The translations under genes and the position numbers were made by a program. Positions 8,640 through 16,630 of a DNA stretch of 25,249 nt are shown piece after piece. Numbering within the stretch: position 1 is the first letter of the stretch; each line of letters begins with the position of its first letter. Origin of the DNA: a virus; the IMG/VR virus record IMGVR_UViG_3300021438_000065, positions 1-25,249 of that record. The stretch is one strand, 5' to 3'. The notes under the pieces were generated by a model. It worked only from the letters and a program-made list of their open reading frames with translations, did not search any database and had not been told where the DNA came from.

Positions 8640-8664
8640 TAAAATAGGGGCACAAGGCCCCTAT
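8640..8664 (-). terminator. Hairpin terminator after major capsid gene (leftward)
   Basis: On the minus strand ATAGGGGC (8657-8664) pairs with GCCCCTAT (8644-8651) over 8 bp around a 5-nt loop and is followed by TTTTAG. The stem is GC-rich but the T-tract is short, so termination may be partial. It lies 15 bp past the major capsid stop codon, a classic location for setting capsid excess. Confidence 0.65.
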
Positions 8665-8678
8665 ATATTGTTTAACTA

Positions 8679-9596
8679 TTAAGCGCCTTGCGACCCGTAG
8701 ATACCACGAGGATCAGACCAACCAAACGAATACCGAGCAGTAGCTTTAAACTTAGCGTTTTCAGTATCAAAATCGTTATCCATCTCAAATTGATCACCAC
8801 GACGTTCAAAGTACTTCATACCATCCTTAACATTAGTAAGAATAAACCAGTCATCATTACCAGTACTATTAAGGTAGTGGTTAACAATAACTTGACTAAA
8901 GATACCTGATTGTTTAAGTACGTTCGGATCATTAAGATCAGTACCAACACGACCATCAGAACCTAAGATACGCTTCACTTCAAACTGCAGTTGATACGGA
9001 ATAACCAGTTTCTCAGGTTTGGCCGCAATCAGAAGACCACGATCATCACGATAACCAGCAATATCAATTACTGCTTGTTCAAGAGCCGCTTCACTAATAT
9101 CTGCATCAGTAGCAATCTTATTGCTATAAGTACCACCAGCCACATTTAAGTGTCCAGTAGAACAAAGAATAATACCATCACCACCAGTATAACCAGAAGT
9201 AAATGCACGATTATAAATATTAGCAGCAACAAGTTCTTTGGTTTGACGTAAAGAACGTGCAAGAGCTTTTGCTTTTTGAGCCCCTACTTTACCATATTGA
9301 TCATCTTCATAGATTTCACGAGTAATAATGAAACCTAATGCATAAACAAGATGGCTGTAACGAGACGTAAAACCTTGACGTTCTGTATCATACGAGATTG
9401 AAGATCCTTCAGTCTTAACCGTAGCAAGACCAAAAGAACTAAGACCTACATCTTCTTCATATGCTTTATCAGAAGTATTTTTTTCAAACAGTTTATCCCA
9501 TTCTACAGGATAATCCTGATATTCCTTACCATAAATTGCATTGAGGCCCGGCCACAACAGTTTGGCAAAGGAGGAGGAAGTAATAACACCACTCAT
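8679..9596 (-). CDS. Major capsid protein (HK97-fold type)
   Basis: A 305-residue protein in the position expected for the coat protein: after portal and scaffold, and followed by a terminator. It starts with a short arm and 'WPGLNAIYGKEYQDYPVEWDKLF', followed by a region shaped like the P/A-domain pattern seen in coat proteins of this size class: 'GFIITREIYEDDQYGKVG', 'RSLRQTKELVAANIYNRAF', 'PEKLVIPYQL' and a C-terminal 'DWFILTN..DGMKYFERRGDQFEMDNDFDTENAKFKATARYSFGWSDPRGIYGSQG'. I recognise these as hallmarks of phage major capsid proteins annotated as Mu-F/gpT-like or generic HK97-fold. It has GGAG upstream of the ATG. Confidence 0.85.
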   Translation of the reverse strand: MSGVITSSSFAKLLWPGLNAIYGKEYQDYPVEWDKLFEKNTSDKAYEEDVGLSSFGLATVKTEGSSISYDTERQGFTSRYSHLVYALGFIITREIYEDDQYGKVGAQKAKALARSLRQTKELVAANIYNRAFTSGYTGGDGIILCSTGHLNVAGGTYSNKIATDADISEAALEQAVIDIAGYRDDRGLLIAAKPEKLVIPYQLQFEVKRILGSDGRVGTDLNDPNVLKQSGIFSQVIVNHYLNSTGNDDWFILTNVKDGMKYFERRGDQFEMDNDFDTENAKFKATARYSFGWSDPRGIYGSQGA

Positions 9597-9614
9597 AATT
9601 TATCTCCTTTAAAA

Positions 9615-10247
9615 TTAGACGCCGGCCACGCCAACGTTACCATAGGTATGGACGTTAATGCGAACGAGAACTTTACTATTAGCCCCAATTTCATTATCAG
9701 GACGATTAACAATACCAATAATCTGCAGAGGACGAGTTGAGGTCGTATCTGGAGCAGTGGTAGAGTATACATACATTGGGGAACAACCAGTCAGAAGCGG
9801 GTTGGTGTGAGCTGAAGCTCCAACACCCACATTAAGACCAATAGAAGCAGCAGCCACAGAGGCATCAGCTTCAGCTTCAAAGATAATATCATCTGAGTCG
9901 GCAACCAAAACAAATTGTTTGGTAGAGGCAGGACGATAAACAGGAGTATCAAGAGAGATACTACCATTAGACATAATACCAGTAGTAGGATCAGTCTTTA
10001 CATTGACAATACCAACAACAGCCCCAAGAATAGGACCAGCAGCGATTTGAGACGAAGCTGCAACAACAGACTCAACTACAGGATATAATGAGGTAGCAGC
10101 AGAATCTGAGAGTTTAACTAAATCCCCAATAAATACAGGGACAGCTTCACCAGCAGGTACTTCATATAAACGAGCTTGGCCATTATAAGGCGACCCATTT
10201 AAATGCCGAACAGGTTTAAAACCATTAATTTTAGACGTATTAGCCAT
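9615..10247 (-). CDS. Capsid-module structural protein (decoration/cement candidate)
   Basis: A 210-residue protein beginning MANTSKINGFKPVRHLNGSPYNGQARLYEVP. 'MANTSKxNGFRPVxxxxGxPYNGQAxLYxVP' is a widespread opening of proteins encoded just before the major capsid gene in podovirus-like genomes, usually annotated as capsid or hypothetical structural protein. The middle (PVFIGDLVKLSDSA...GAVVGIVNVKTDPTTG) resembles beta-sheet decoration proteins. It has an own ribosome site (GGAGATTTT before ATG). The assignment as a cement or head-fibre base is inference from position. Confidence 0.6.
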   Translation of the reverse strand: MANTSKINGFKPVRHLNGSPYNGQARLYEVPAGEAVPVFIGDLVKLSDSAATSLYPVVESVVAASSQIAAGPILGAVVGIVNVKTDPTTGIMSNGSISLDTPVYRPASTKQFVLVADSDDIIFEAEADASVAAASIGLNVGVGASAHTNPLLTGCSPMYVYSTTAPDTTSTRPLQIIGIVNRPDNEIGANSKVLVRINVHTYGNVGVAGV

Positions 10248-10284
10248 AAAATCTCCATAAAAAATTAGAAATTCTATAACTAGG

Positions 10285-10677
10285 TTATGAAATCTTTACA
10301 GAACCATAATCTCCAGCTACAGAATTGTTTTGTTTCATGGCCTTTTCTTGCTCATCGACAGCAGCAGCTTTTTTAGCTTGATCTTCTTCAAACCATTCTT
10401 TCTTTATTTTCATAAGTACTGAAACGGTTCCCCCATCACCAACTACACGATGGGCTGATCCAAGATTTGAGGCATCAGAAACACGAGAATCACCGACAAC
10501 TAAACCATCATCGGCTACAAGCTCATAACCAGCTTGTTGAAAATTATAAACACGGCTACCAACATCATTCACAAACCTATAGTGAAAATTGGGATCTTTT
10601 TCCCCGAAGATTGATTGTGGGCCTTGTTGTGAAAGCGATTTACGAACTACTCGTTTTGGGGTTTCTTTTGCGGTCAT
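10285..10677 (-). CDS. Hypothetical head-assembly protein
   Basis: I place the start at the ATG at 10675-10677 (130 residues, MTAKETPKRVV). It has GGAG 8 bases upstream and comes one base past the scaffold gene's stop; the longer frame would start inside the scaffold gene. A basic N-terminus is followed by 'NFHYRFVNDVGSRVYNFQQAGYELV', a pattern seen in small phage proteins between scaffold and capsid genes. The end is helical and charged (EWFEEDQAKKAAAVDEQEKAMKQ). Its position suggests a scaffold partner or minor capsid factor. No biochemical role is known to me. Confidence 0.55.
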   Translation of the reverse strand: MTAKETPKRVVRKSLSQQGPQSIFGEKDPNFHYRFVNDVGSRVYNFQQAGYELVADDGLVVGDSRVSDASNLGSAHRVVGDGGTVSVLMKIKKEWFEEDQAKKAAAVDEQEKAMKQNNSVAGDYGSVKIS

Positions 10678-10678
10678 C

Positions 10679-11458
10679 TCAGACTCCTCTTGTTTTTTTA
10701 ATCTCTGCGATGTAATCATCTTTTGTCATTACACCTGCACGAATGAATGTATTCATAACACGACGTTCATCTTCTGTTAATTGAAAAGAACCTCGGCTTT
10801 CTGTATTAGTATCAGATGTACCTACTGCACTTGGTTTATTACGATTAGGATTTATAAACTTATCTCTAAATCGTTCTTTAACTTGTTTAGTAACATACCT
10901 TAACACTTCTTCTGGATCTTGGTTAGGATGTGTTTGTGCATATCCCATACCGATCGAATCAGCAAATTGACGCATTTCATCGTCCTTTTGATACCACCTA
11001 TTTTCATCAACCCAATTGAGAAATCGTGGATCTTGTTGCTGTGGAGTAACTTCTTTTACAACTTCTCTAGCTTTTTGTTCAGCTTTTAAATCTGTAAGTA
11101 ATTCTGTAGTTTCTAGATAACCATCTGAATTACCTTCTTCAAGATGTTTCTTCTGAAGTGTTTTTAATTCTGTTAAGGCTTTACTATACTCAACTTCACG
11201 TACTTTAGAATGATGTTCTTGGAGCATTGCAAGAGCTTTCTTAGTCTCTTTTAATTCTTTGCCCATAGTATCAATCTTAGAGAATAATTCTCCACGATCT
11301 ACAAACTCTTTAGCAGGACGCCATTTTGAAGGATCACCTTGATATTCTTCTTTTGGTTTCCAACCTTGTTCCCGAGCTTGGTCTTCATATACATCAGTAC
11401 TTTGAGTACTACCCTCTGTATCACCTGTATCTGCTACAGATTGAATGTCTTCATCCAT
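10679..11458 (-). CDS. Scaffolding protein
   Basis: A 259-residue acidic, helical, low-hydrophobicity protein in the scaffold slot between portal and capsid genes. The N-terminus is disordered and acidic, followed by 'AREQGWKPKEEYQGDPSKWRPAKEFVDRGELF', a signature I know from phage scaffolds ('A...GW.PKEE..GDP..W..A.EFV.RGE'). Residues about 85-145 form a long coiled coil (MGKELKETKKALAMLQEHH...LKTLQKKHLEEG). The C-terminus ends in a small helical basic segment (RRVMNTFIRAGVMTKDDYIAEIKKTRGV), as expected for coat binding. Scaffolds guide procapsid assembly and then leave or are degraded. Confidence 0.8.
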   Translation of the reverse strand: MDEDIQSVADTGDTEGSTQSTDVYEDQAREQGWKPKEEYQGDPSKWRPAKEFVDRGELFSKIDTMGKELKETKKALAMLQEHHSKVREVEYSKALTELKTLQKKHLEEGNSDGYLETTELLTDLKAEQKAREVVKEVTPQQQDPRFLNWVDENRWYQKDDEMRQFADSIGMGYAQTHPNQDPEEVLRYVTKQVKERFRDKFINPNRNKPSAVGTSDTNTESRGSFQLTEDERRVMNTFIRAGVMTKDDYIAEIKKTRGV

Positions 11459-11472
11459 TTTTTATCCTTTAA

Positions 11473-11778
11473 TTAACGTGCAATTTCTAGCTTACAAAGA
11501 ACATCATCATCATTTAGAATGAGATATTTATTTTCATCTGTGTCAGTAACTTCTTTACCTGAATAACGAATAAAACAAACTTTATCTCCAACATTTAATA
11601 TAGTAGAATCACGACCATGAGCTTCATAAGCTGTTGGTCCTACTTGTAAGACTGTACCATATTCCACAGCCTTCCGTTCTTTCTCTATAATTTGTTCTGG
11701 TATTACAATACCACCTGGAGAAACTGTTTCTTTTTTATCTGGATCAATAAGGATATGATGTAAAAGTAAAGTAATCAT
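11473..11778 (-). CDS. GroES-like (Cpn10) co-chaperonin
   Basis: A 101-residue protein with the full Cpn10 layout. The N-terminal strand 'LLLHHILIDPDKKET' corresponds to GroES 'PLHDRVIVKRKEVET'. The mobile-loop motif GGIVIP (GroES GGIVLT) is at about residues 22-27. It also has 'YGTVLQVGP' (GroES 'RGEVLAVGN'), 'LNVGDKVCFIRYSGKEV' (GroES 'VKVGDIVIFNDGYGVK') and a C-terminal 'YLILNDDDVLCKLE'. Heptamers of such proteins cap the host GroEL. Some phages encode their own to fold capsid protein, such as T4 gp31, which is not closely related in sequence. Placement inside the head operon between portal and scaffold supports a dedicated role in capsid folding. Confidence 0.85.
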   Translation of the reverse strand: MITLLLHHILIDPDKKETVSPGGIVIPEQIIEKERKAVEYGTVLQVGPTAYEAHGRDSTILNVGDKVCFIRYSGKEVTDTDENKYLILNDDDVLCKLEIAR

Positions 11779-11982
11779 TTAGTCTTCCACTCGAAAGTCT
11801 TGCATTTCACGATAAGCATGAATCATACCTACAAGAAATCTATCTTGTAAAGTATCAACTCCAGCACTATTTGCTAGCATATCTTTACAATCTTCTACTC
11901 GTTGTTCTGCCGCATAGAAGAAAGCTTTAGTAACTTTATTTGATTTCCAATCATCAAAGTCACCCTTAGTAATTTCTATCAT
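11779..11982 (-). CDS. Hypothetical small protein between portal and co-chaperonin
   Basis: A 67-residue, likely all-helical protein (ITKGDFDDWKSNKVTKAFFYAAEQRVEDCKDML). Its ATG overlaps the portal's TGA (ATGA), so it is translationally coupled to the portal. Small proteins of this type with 'W..N.VTKAFF.....R' occur next to portal genes in other phages, without known function. A portal or head-completion accessory role is inference only. Confidence 0.6.
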   Translation of the reverse strand: MIEITKGDFDDWKSNKVTKAFFYAAEQRVEDCKDMLANSAGVDTLQDRFLVGMIHAYREMQDFRVED

Positions 11983-14057
11983 TTCTTAATAGTCCCCTTT
12001 GGAATTTGTTTCTGTTGTTGTTTATGTTGTTCTGCTTGTTGCTGCATAGTTTGTTGATGACTCATTGCTTGAGTAGCCATATTAAGATGTGCTTGTTGGG
12101 CTTGCTGTCCCATCTTAGCTTGAGCAGCTTGTTGCTCCATTTGAATCTTAGAACCTTGTGTAGCCTGTGCTAAATGTGCATCAAGAACTGCTTGCATTTT
12201 CTTAGCTTCTAGTTCTTGTTGTATCTGCGCCGCTCTCATTTGCATCTCTTGTTCTTTTGTTGCTTGTTCTAATTGCATCCTATGCTGTGCAACCTGCATA
12301 TCAATTTGTGCTTTTTGCTGATCTACTTGTGCTTTAGCTTTAATTGCTTCCATCTTTGGATCAGGTTGTGGCTGAGGTTGCTTCATAAGTTTTTGTGGAT
12401 TAGGAATTTCATGAGCCTCAAGATATAACATAGTTACAGCCATAGGATCAATAGTACCTAATTGAAGAAGTTGCATTACAGCTTGGATCTTCGCTTGCTT
12501 CTCTTGTGAAGAAACAGCAGTAGGGTCAGCACCAGGATAAATGTCATTTTCCGGTCCCTTATAGTCTTCCTGTTGTACAGGTTCGTCAAGGACTGCAATA
12601 TATTCTTCATTATTCATATACTCACGGTTAAGTTTATAAATTTTTTTAAATTCTGAAGCTAATGAACGATAGACTCTTTTATAAACAGAAGTAAATACTT
12701 TCATACCCTGTTCAATAGTAGCCATTGTAGTTGTAGCAGGTGTATTTTGACCTGGCATTTTACCAACAAAGATTTCTGCTACTGAAGCTAACTCTTTACC
12801 TGATTTTAATAAAAGATCTAAAAGCTTAAATAAAACATCACTAGGTTCGCGGACAGGTAGTGGGAAGAGTTGTTTCTTAATATCATCACCTGTTGCATTA
12901 ACTGCTTTCCATTCACCAGGAATAAACCTAGTCTCACCCATTTTAATTCTAAGACCTTTTCCTATAAAACCAGATTGAAGATTGGATAAAGATCCTGCAT
13001 CTACAAGTTGATTGATAATAGTATTAGCCGAATTATTAAGAGGGCCTAAAAGTCGTCCAAAACCTAAGTCGTAAAAACCACCATCAGGATTAGGAATAAA
13101 AGAATACTTTGTATAATATTGAGTAGCATCAATAGAAATAACTTTTGATTTTTCATTTACAATAACACTATCTGCATTAAATCTTGGAAGAATCCTTAAA
13201 ACTTTATGAGAATCTAATTCTACTGTAACAATATAAGGTTCTGAGTATCCGTCATGATCCAAATCTAGAAATGTATGTTGTTCTAATATAAAGTAAGGAG
13301 TTGTAATGTCTTCCGTAGTAGTACTTTGAAAAGTCTCATTAACAGATTTAGTAAGATCATCAAGACCTACAGAAGGATCACTTAATTCTACATCAAGATA
13401 CAAACCTTGATTCTGAAGTTCTTTAATCTTTCGTTTTGTTTGTGTTAATACTTCTGTGATACGTTCTGCTTCTTCTAATCTACGACAAAAGTAGTTAACA
13501 ACTAAAGTCTTTGGTAAGACTAATTGAGAACAATTACGTTGTTTAGTTGGATTCCAATAAGTTTTCTTAAAACAAGTACCAGCAATAGGAAGACAAATAA
13601 GGAGTTTATCCATATCTTCTTCCCAATCATCCATTTCCTCTAATACTTGATACGACATATGAGCAGATATACGTTCTGCACGTTTTGTTTTTTCACCATC
13701 AGGATCAGAACCAATTACTCTACATTTAACAATCTCACCATTACTAGGAACAAGAGTAGGATAAGCTCTTGCTGCAAACTGCATAGCAGCAGTGGCTAGT
13801 AATGGGTATTTAATATTAGCTGCATTAGGCCAAGGATATGTTTTATTCCCTGAAATTTGAAGAGCTAACTCTGTCCAAGTTTTTAAATCCCTTTCCCAAG
13901 GTTCCCTAGAAGCTTTATCTGTTTCATAACCTTCAACTACATCATTACCTATAGAGATAAGAGTATCTTCATCAAGGTCTTCAGCTAAGTTTTTAGTATT
14001 ATTTATAATTGTTTCTAATTTTAGTTTAGTACCCTGTGACTTCATCTCTTCCCTCAT
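11979..14057 (-). CDS. Portal protein (P22-like)
   Basis: A large portal (692 residues from this start), the dodecamer through which DNA enters and leaves. Features include the N-terminal 'SREPWERDLKTWTELALQISGNKTYPWPNAANIKYPLLATAAMQFAARAYP', the core 'FIPNPDGGFYDLGFGRLLGPLNNSANTIINQLVDAG' and 'FVGKMPGQNTPATTTMATIEQGMKVFTSVYKRV', all typical of large portals. Residues from about 560 on are a Gln/Ala/Met-rich helix like the barrel domain of P22 gp1. Three ATGs compete: 14088-14090 (no good ribosome site), 14055-14057 (AGGA 9 bases ahead) and 14043-14045 (GAGG 6 bases ahead). I chose the middle one, but 14045 is equally possible. The 5' end overlaps the terminase gene. Confidence 0.88.
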   Translation of the reverse strand: MREEMKSQGTKLKLETIINNTKNLAEDLDEDTLISIGNDVVEGYETDKASREPWERDLKTWTELALQISGNKTYPWPNAANIKYPLLATAAMQFAARAYPTLVPSNGEIVKCRVIGSDPDGEKTKRAERISAHMSYQVLEEMDDWEEDMDKLLICLPIAGTCFKKTYWNPTKQRNCSQLVLPKTLVVNYFCRRLEEAERITEVLTQTKRKIKELQNQGLYLDVELSDPSVGLDDLTKSVNETFQSTTTEDITTPYFILEQHTFLDLDHDGYSEPYIVTVELDSHKVLRILPRFNADSVIVNEKSKVISIDATQYYTKYSFIPNPDGGFYDLGFGRLLGPLNNSANTIINQLVDAGSLSNLQSGFIGKGLRIKMGETRFIPGEWKAVNATGDDIKKQLFPLPVREPSDVLFKLLDLLLKSGKELASVAEIFVGKMPGQNTPATTTMATIEQGMKVFTSVYKRVYRSLASEFKKIYKLNREYMNNEEYIAVLDEPVQQEDYKGPENDIYPGADPTAVSSQEKQAKIQAVMQLLQLGTIDPMAVTMLYLEAHEIPNPQKLMKQPQPQPDPKMEAIKAKAQVDQQKAQIDMQVAQHRMQLEQATKEQEMQMRAAQIQQELEAKKMQAVLDAHLAQATQGSKIQMEQQAAQAKMGQQAQQAHLNMATQAMSHQQTMQQQAEQHKQQQKQIPKGTIKK

Positions 14058-15585
14058 CGTTAAATCCTGCCTCTTCTTTTTCTGTTTCATATTGTTCAAG
14101 ATCTAATTCTTCTTTAGTTAAACCTTCAGACATTAAATCAATTAATATACCCTGATAAGATAATGCATCCACAGTATCATCATGTTTAGCTCGTGGGAAT
14201 GACATACATTCATCTTCAAACATGAGCCACCATTCTGCAGATTTATCAAACTTAACCATACCCGCTCTCATACGTGCTTGTATAGATCTAGCTCTTTGTA
14301 TTTTATCTTGTCTATGTGGTTTTAACATAAGAAGATTCATATAAGTACCAGATTCTTGCATTGCTCTATTTAAATAGGGACCAATAGCTTTTGTAATCTG
14401 TGTATCTTCAATACCAACAGCAATAGGATTATATATCTTTTGTAAAGTTAATAGAGTAGTTACAATATCATTAGCTTCTAGTCTATCACGAATACACTGA
14501 ACAATATGTAATTGTCCATTTGAATCCATCCCACCCACAATAATTGCTGTATAGTCTGCTCTTTCTTTTTGAGAAATAGCTAAGTCAGCAGTAATATAAA
14601 AAGTTTTATTTTTCTTTCTATCCTCTTCAGTCATAGAAAGAAAATCACCCTTACGAAAATACCTTATAGAATCATCTACAGGATTACATAAATATTCACA
14701 AGAATAAACTTCTGGAATACCCTGATCATGAAAGTCTTGTCTAAGTTCCTCAAAGAATTGCTTTGTATTTCTAGCTGGCCAAAGTAGTTTAGAATAATCA
14801 GGATTGTGTGCTCTATATTTAACAGATTTCCACATACCTACTTTTCGCTTTGACCATATCTTTAAATCTTCTACAACAGTATTCTTAGAGTTTTCTTTAG
14901 GCATTAAAGATTCTAAAGGATCATCAAGATTCATTGGTGTACCTACAAATCTAATGATGCCATCTCTAGAACGACAGGGAATTAAAGAACCATAAACCCA
15001 TCTGCGTAATTTATCCCTACGATCTTTATTAGCAACAAGTTCTTCATTAAGAAGATCATCAATAATAACAAGATCAGGTCGTTTGCCATAACCTGCTAAC
15101 ATACCACGTAACTTTTGTTCTGCACCTTTAGCTATAATTCTAAATTTAGTCATATCACTAAATTGAATTATAAAGTCTGTATCAGTATCCTTCTCATAAA
15201 CTAAACCTTTATCCCCAAGTTTTAAACCGAAGAGTTCTTGTATATGTTTTGAGTCTTCCAGTATTTGTTTAATCTGTCCTAAGAACAAAGCAGCTTGTGA
15301 TTCAGTATCAGCAACAATAACAACAAACTCACGTTCTCTGAATAGTACAGCAGCAAGTGTATAAACAATAGTAATAATCGTTGATTTAGCATGACCTCGT
15401 GGAGCGCAGATAGCTACAAATTTATCGGTAGAGCAACATAATTCCCAAAGTTCTTTATGGAAATCCGCAAAGGCTGAAGCATCATCAAAGTATGGAGTAA
15501 GACAAGAAGAAGCAAAACCTTCTATAATTTCCTTTGTAAGTTTAGGCCATACAGGTCTTTTACCGCTCTCGTTTACTCCGCTCAC
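14026..15585 (-). CDS. terL: Terminase large subunit (ATPase-nuclease DNA-packaging motor)
   Basis: A 519-residue protein with both terminase domains. The ATPase part has Walker A APRGHAKST at residues 61-69 and Walker B LVIIDD at 172-177, followed by an SLIPCRSRDGIIRFVGTPMN coupling segment. The RNase-H-like nuclease part has ITADLAISQKERADYTAIIVGG (first catalytic Asp) and a late HDDTVDALSY (last catalytic Asp). It translocates DNA into the prohead and cuts it. The start is a GTG at 15583-15585 with AGGAG upstream, inside the end of the small HNH-like gene. An ATG just before it belongs to the other frame. Confidence 0.93.
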   Translation of the reverse strand: MSGVNESGKRPVWPKLTKEIIEGFASSCLTPYFDDASAFADFHKELWELCCSTDKFVAICAPRGHAKSTIITIVYTLAAVLFREREFVVIVADTESQAALFLGQIKQILEDSKHIQELFGLKLGDKGLVYEKDTDTDFIIQFSDMTKFRIIAKGAEQKLRGMLAGYGKRPDLVIIDDLLNEELVANKDRRDKLRRWVYGSLIPCRSRDGIIRFVGTPMNLDDPLESLMPKENSKNTVVEDLKIWSKRKVGMWKSVKYRAHNPDYSKLLWPARNTKQFFEELRQDFHDQGIPEVYSCEYLCNPVDDSIRYFRKGDFLSMTEEDRKKNKTFYITADLAISQKERADYTAIIVGGMDSNGQLHIVQCIRDRLEANDIVTTLLTLQKIYNPIAVGIEDTQITKAIGPYLNRAMQESGTYMNLLMLKPHRQDKIQRARSIQARMRAGMVKFDKSAEWWLMFEDECMSFPRAKHDDTVDALSYQGILIDLMSEGLTKEELDLEQYETEKEEAGFNDEGRDEVTGY

Positions 15586-15853
15586 TAATCATTGCTCCTT
15601 TAGCATTCCTCTTAAAACTTCGGTTAGTTGCAGGAGACTGGACAAAGAGATTAGCTAATGAGTTAGTACCACCCTTAGATACAGCTTTCTTATGACCCAC
15701 ATCTCCAATAAGAGCTGTAGGAGTAGTCCCCTTTTTCTTAGCTATAATTGACCTAGCTTTATTTCTCATCGCTCTGTCCTTTATTCTTTTACCATTTTTG
15801 TGCTCATGATCCCAGATTTTTTCAGCTTGATAATCACGTTTTCCGTTTTTCAT
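15560..15853 (-). CDS. Small HNH-like protein upstream of terminase
   Basis: A 97-residue very basic protein. Its core 'GDVGHKKAVSKGGTNSLANLFVQSPATNRSFKR' follows the HNH pattern 'D(V/I)DH..P.SKGG.N...NL.....NRS', with Gly in place of the usual Asp before the first His. The His, the Asn and the Asn-Arg are present. HNH proteins next to terminase genes assist cos-type cleavage in several phages. The replaced Asp and the small size leave open that it only binds DNA. It overlaps endonuclease VII at its start and the terminase at its end. RNA: an internal ribosome site for the terminase lies near its 3' end. Confidence 0.6.
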   Translation of the reverse strand: MKNGKRDYQAEKIWDHEHKNGKRIKDRAMRNKARSIIAKKKGTTPTALIGDVGHKKAVSKGGTNSLANLFVQSPATNRSFKRNAKGAMISERSKRER

Positions 15854-16280
15854 GAATGGAATGATAGTTCTCCTCTAGGTAATTAGCAGCATTTCTTAAA
15901 ATATCTGGATTATCGTGATAATATCCCAAACCACGATTACATGCATTACACAAAATACCCCTTATGTGTCCTTTGGTGTGGCAATGATCAACTACAGGAG
16001 CATTAGGCCCCCATGTTTTTGAGAATTCTTTATTGCATATTAAACAAGAGTTATTTTGATGTAGTAACCTAGATAAGAATTCATTTTCAGATATACCATA
16101 TTGTCTTTGTAAATATCTTTCACGAGCAGTTTCTTTATTTTTCTCATTCCAATCTTTAGTATCTTTTGCACAACAAGTTTTACATCTACATTGATATCCT
16201 GGTTTTCTATTTGTAGGTCTTTTAAAACTAAATTCACTTATTAGTTTTTCTTCTTTACATTTCGTACAAACTTTCAGCAT
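15834..16280 (-). CDS. Recombination endonuclease VII-like nuclease
   Basis: A 148-residue protein with a T4 endonuclease VII (gp49) type His-Me finger. Residues about 78-125 contain 'CLICNKEF', then 'VVDHCHTKGHIRGILCNACNRGLGYYHDNP', the family hallmark with two CxxC zinc ligand pairs and the DHCH catalytic core. An extra N-terminal zinc ribbon (CTKCKEEK...CRCKTC) precedes it. T4 gp49 resolves branched DNA before packaging, and a place in the packaging operon next to the terminase fits that role. Free-standing homing-type endonuclease VII genes exist too, so mobility cannot be excluded. Its ATG overlaps the TAA of the gene upstream. Confidence 0.88.
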   Translation of the reverse strand: MLKVCTKCKEEKLISEFSFKRPTNRKPGYQCRCKTCCAKDTKDWNEKNKETARERYLQRQYGISENEFLSRLLHQNNSCLICNKEFSKTWGPNAPVVDHCHTKGHIRGILCNACNRGLGYYHDNPDILRNAANYLEENYHSIHEKRKT

Positions 16281-16630
16281 TATTTTAGATACTTTAATTT
16301 GTAGATTGTACGGAGATAATGAGAAAGAAGTTCATCAAGAATATTCTTTAGGGGAGTTACAGAATGACAAAGAGCTTCATAGTTCTTGTCAATCCAAACT
16401 ACATCATCTTGTAATTGTTCTATAGGATCTTTACATTCACAATCAAATTCTACATCAGTAATTTTTTTATAATTACCCTGATAAACTTCAACAAAATTAT
16501 CTAATATATCTATAATCTCTTCATAGAAGTCACCAAGAGCAGTATGTTCAGCATATGAATCTGATTGCCAATGGGCAATATGTGCACAGTTTCTAGTACA
16601 AAAAACTCTAGTAATTAATTCTTCAATCAT
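16280..16630 (-). CDS. DUF5856 / Dps-like helical phage protein
   Basis: I start at the ATG at 16628-16630 (116 residues), which overlaps the terminase small-subunit stop as ATGA and has GGGGA upstream. The segment 'TRNCAHIAHWQSDSYAEHTALGDFYEEIIDILDNFVEVYQG' matches the pattern I associate with phage DUF5856 and resembles the first two helices of Dps/ferritin-like bundles ('..HW....(F/Y)..H..L..FYE...D..D...E...G'), including His and Glu positions that could bind metal. Helical structure continues to the end. Whether it binds iron or DNA is unknown. Location in the packaging operon suggests a role during DNA packaging or in protecting phage DNA. Confidence 0.6.
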   Translation of the reverse strand: MIEELITRVFCTRNCAHIAHWQSDSYAEHTALGDFYEEIIDILDNFVEVYQGNYKKITDVEFDCECKDPIEQLQDDVVWIDKNYEALCHSVTPLKNILDELLSHYLRTIYKLKYLK

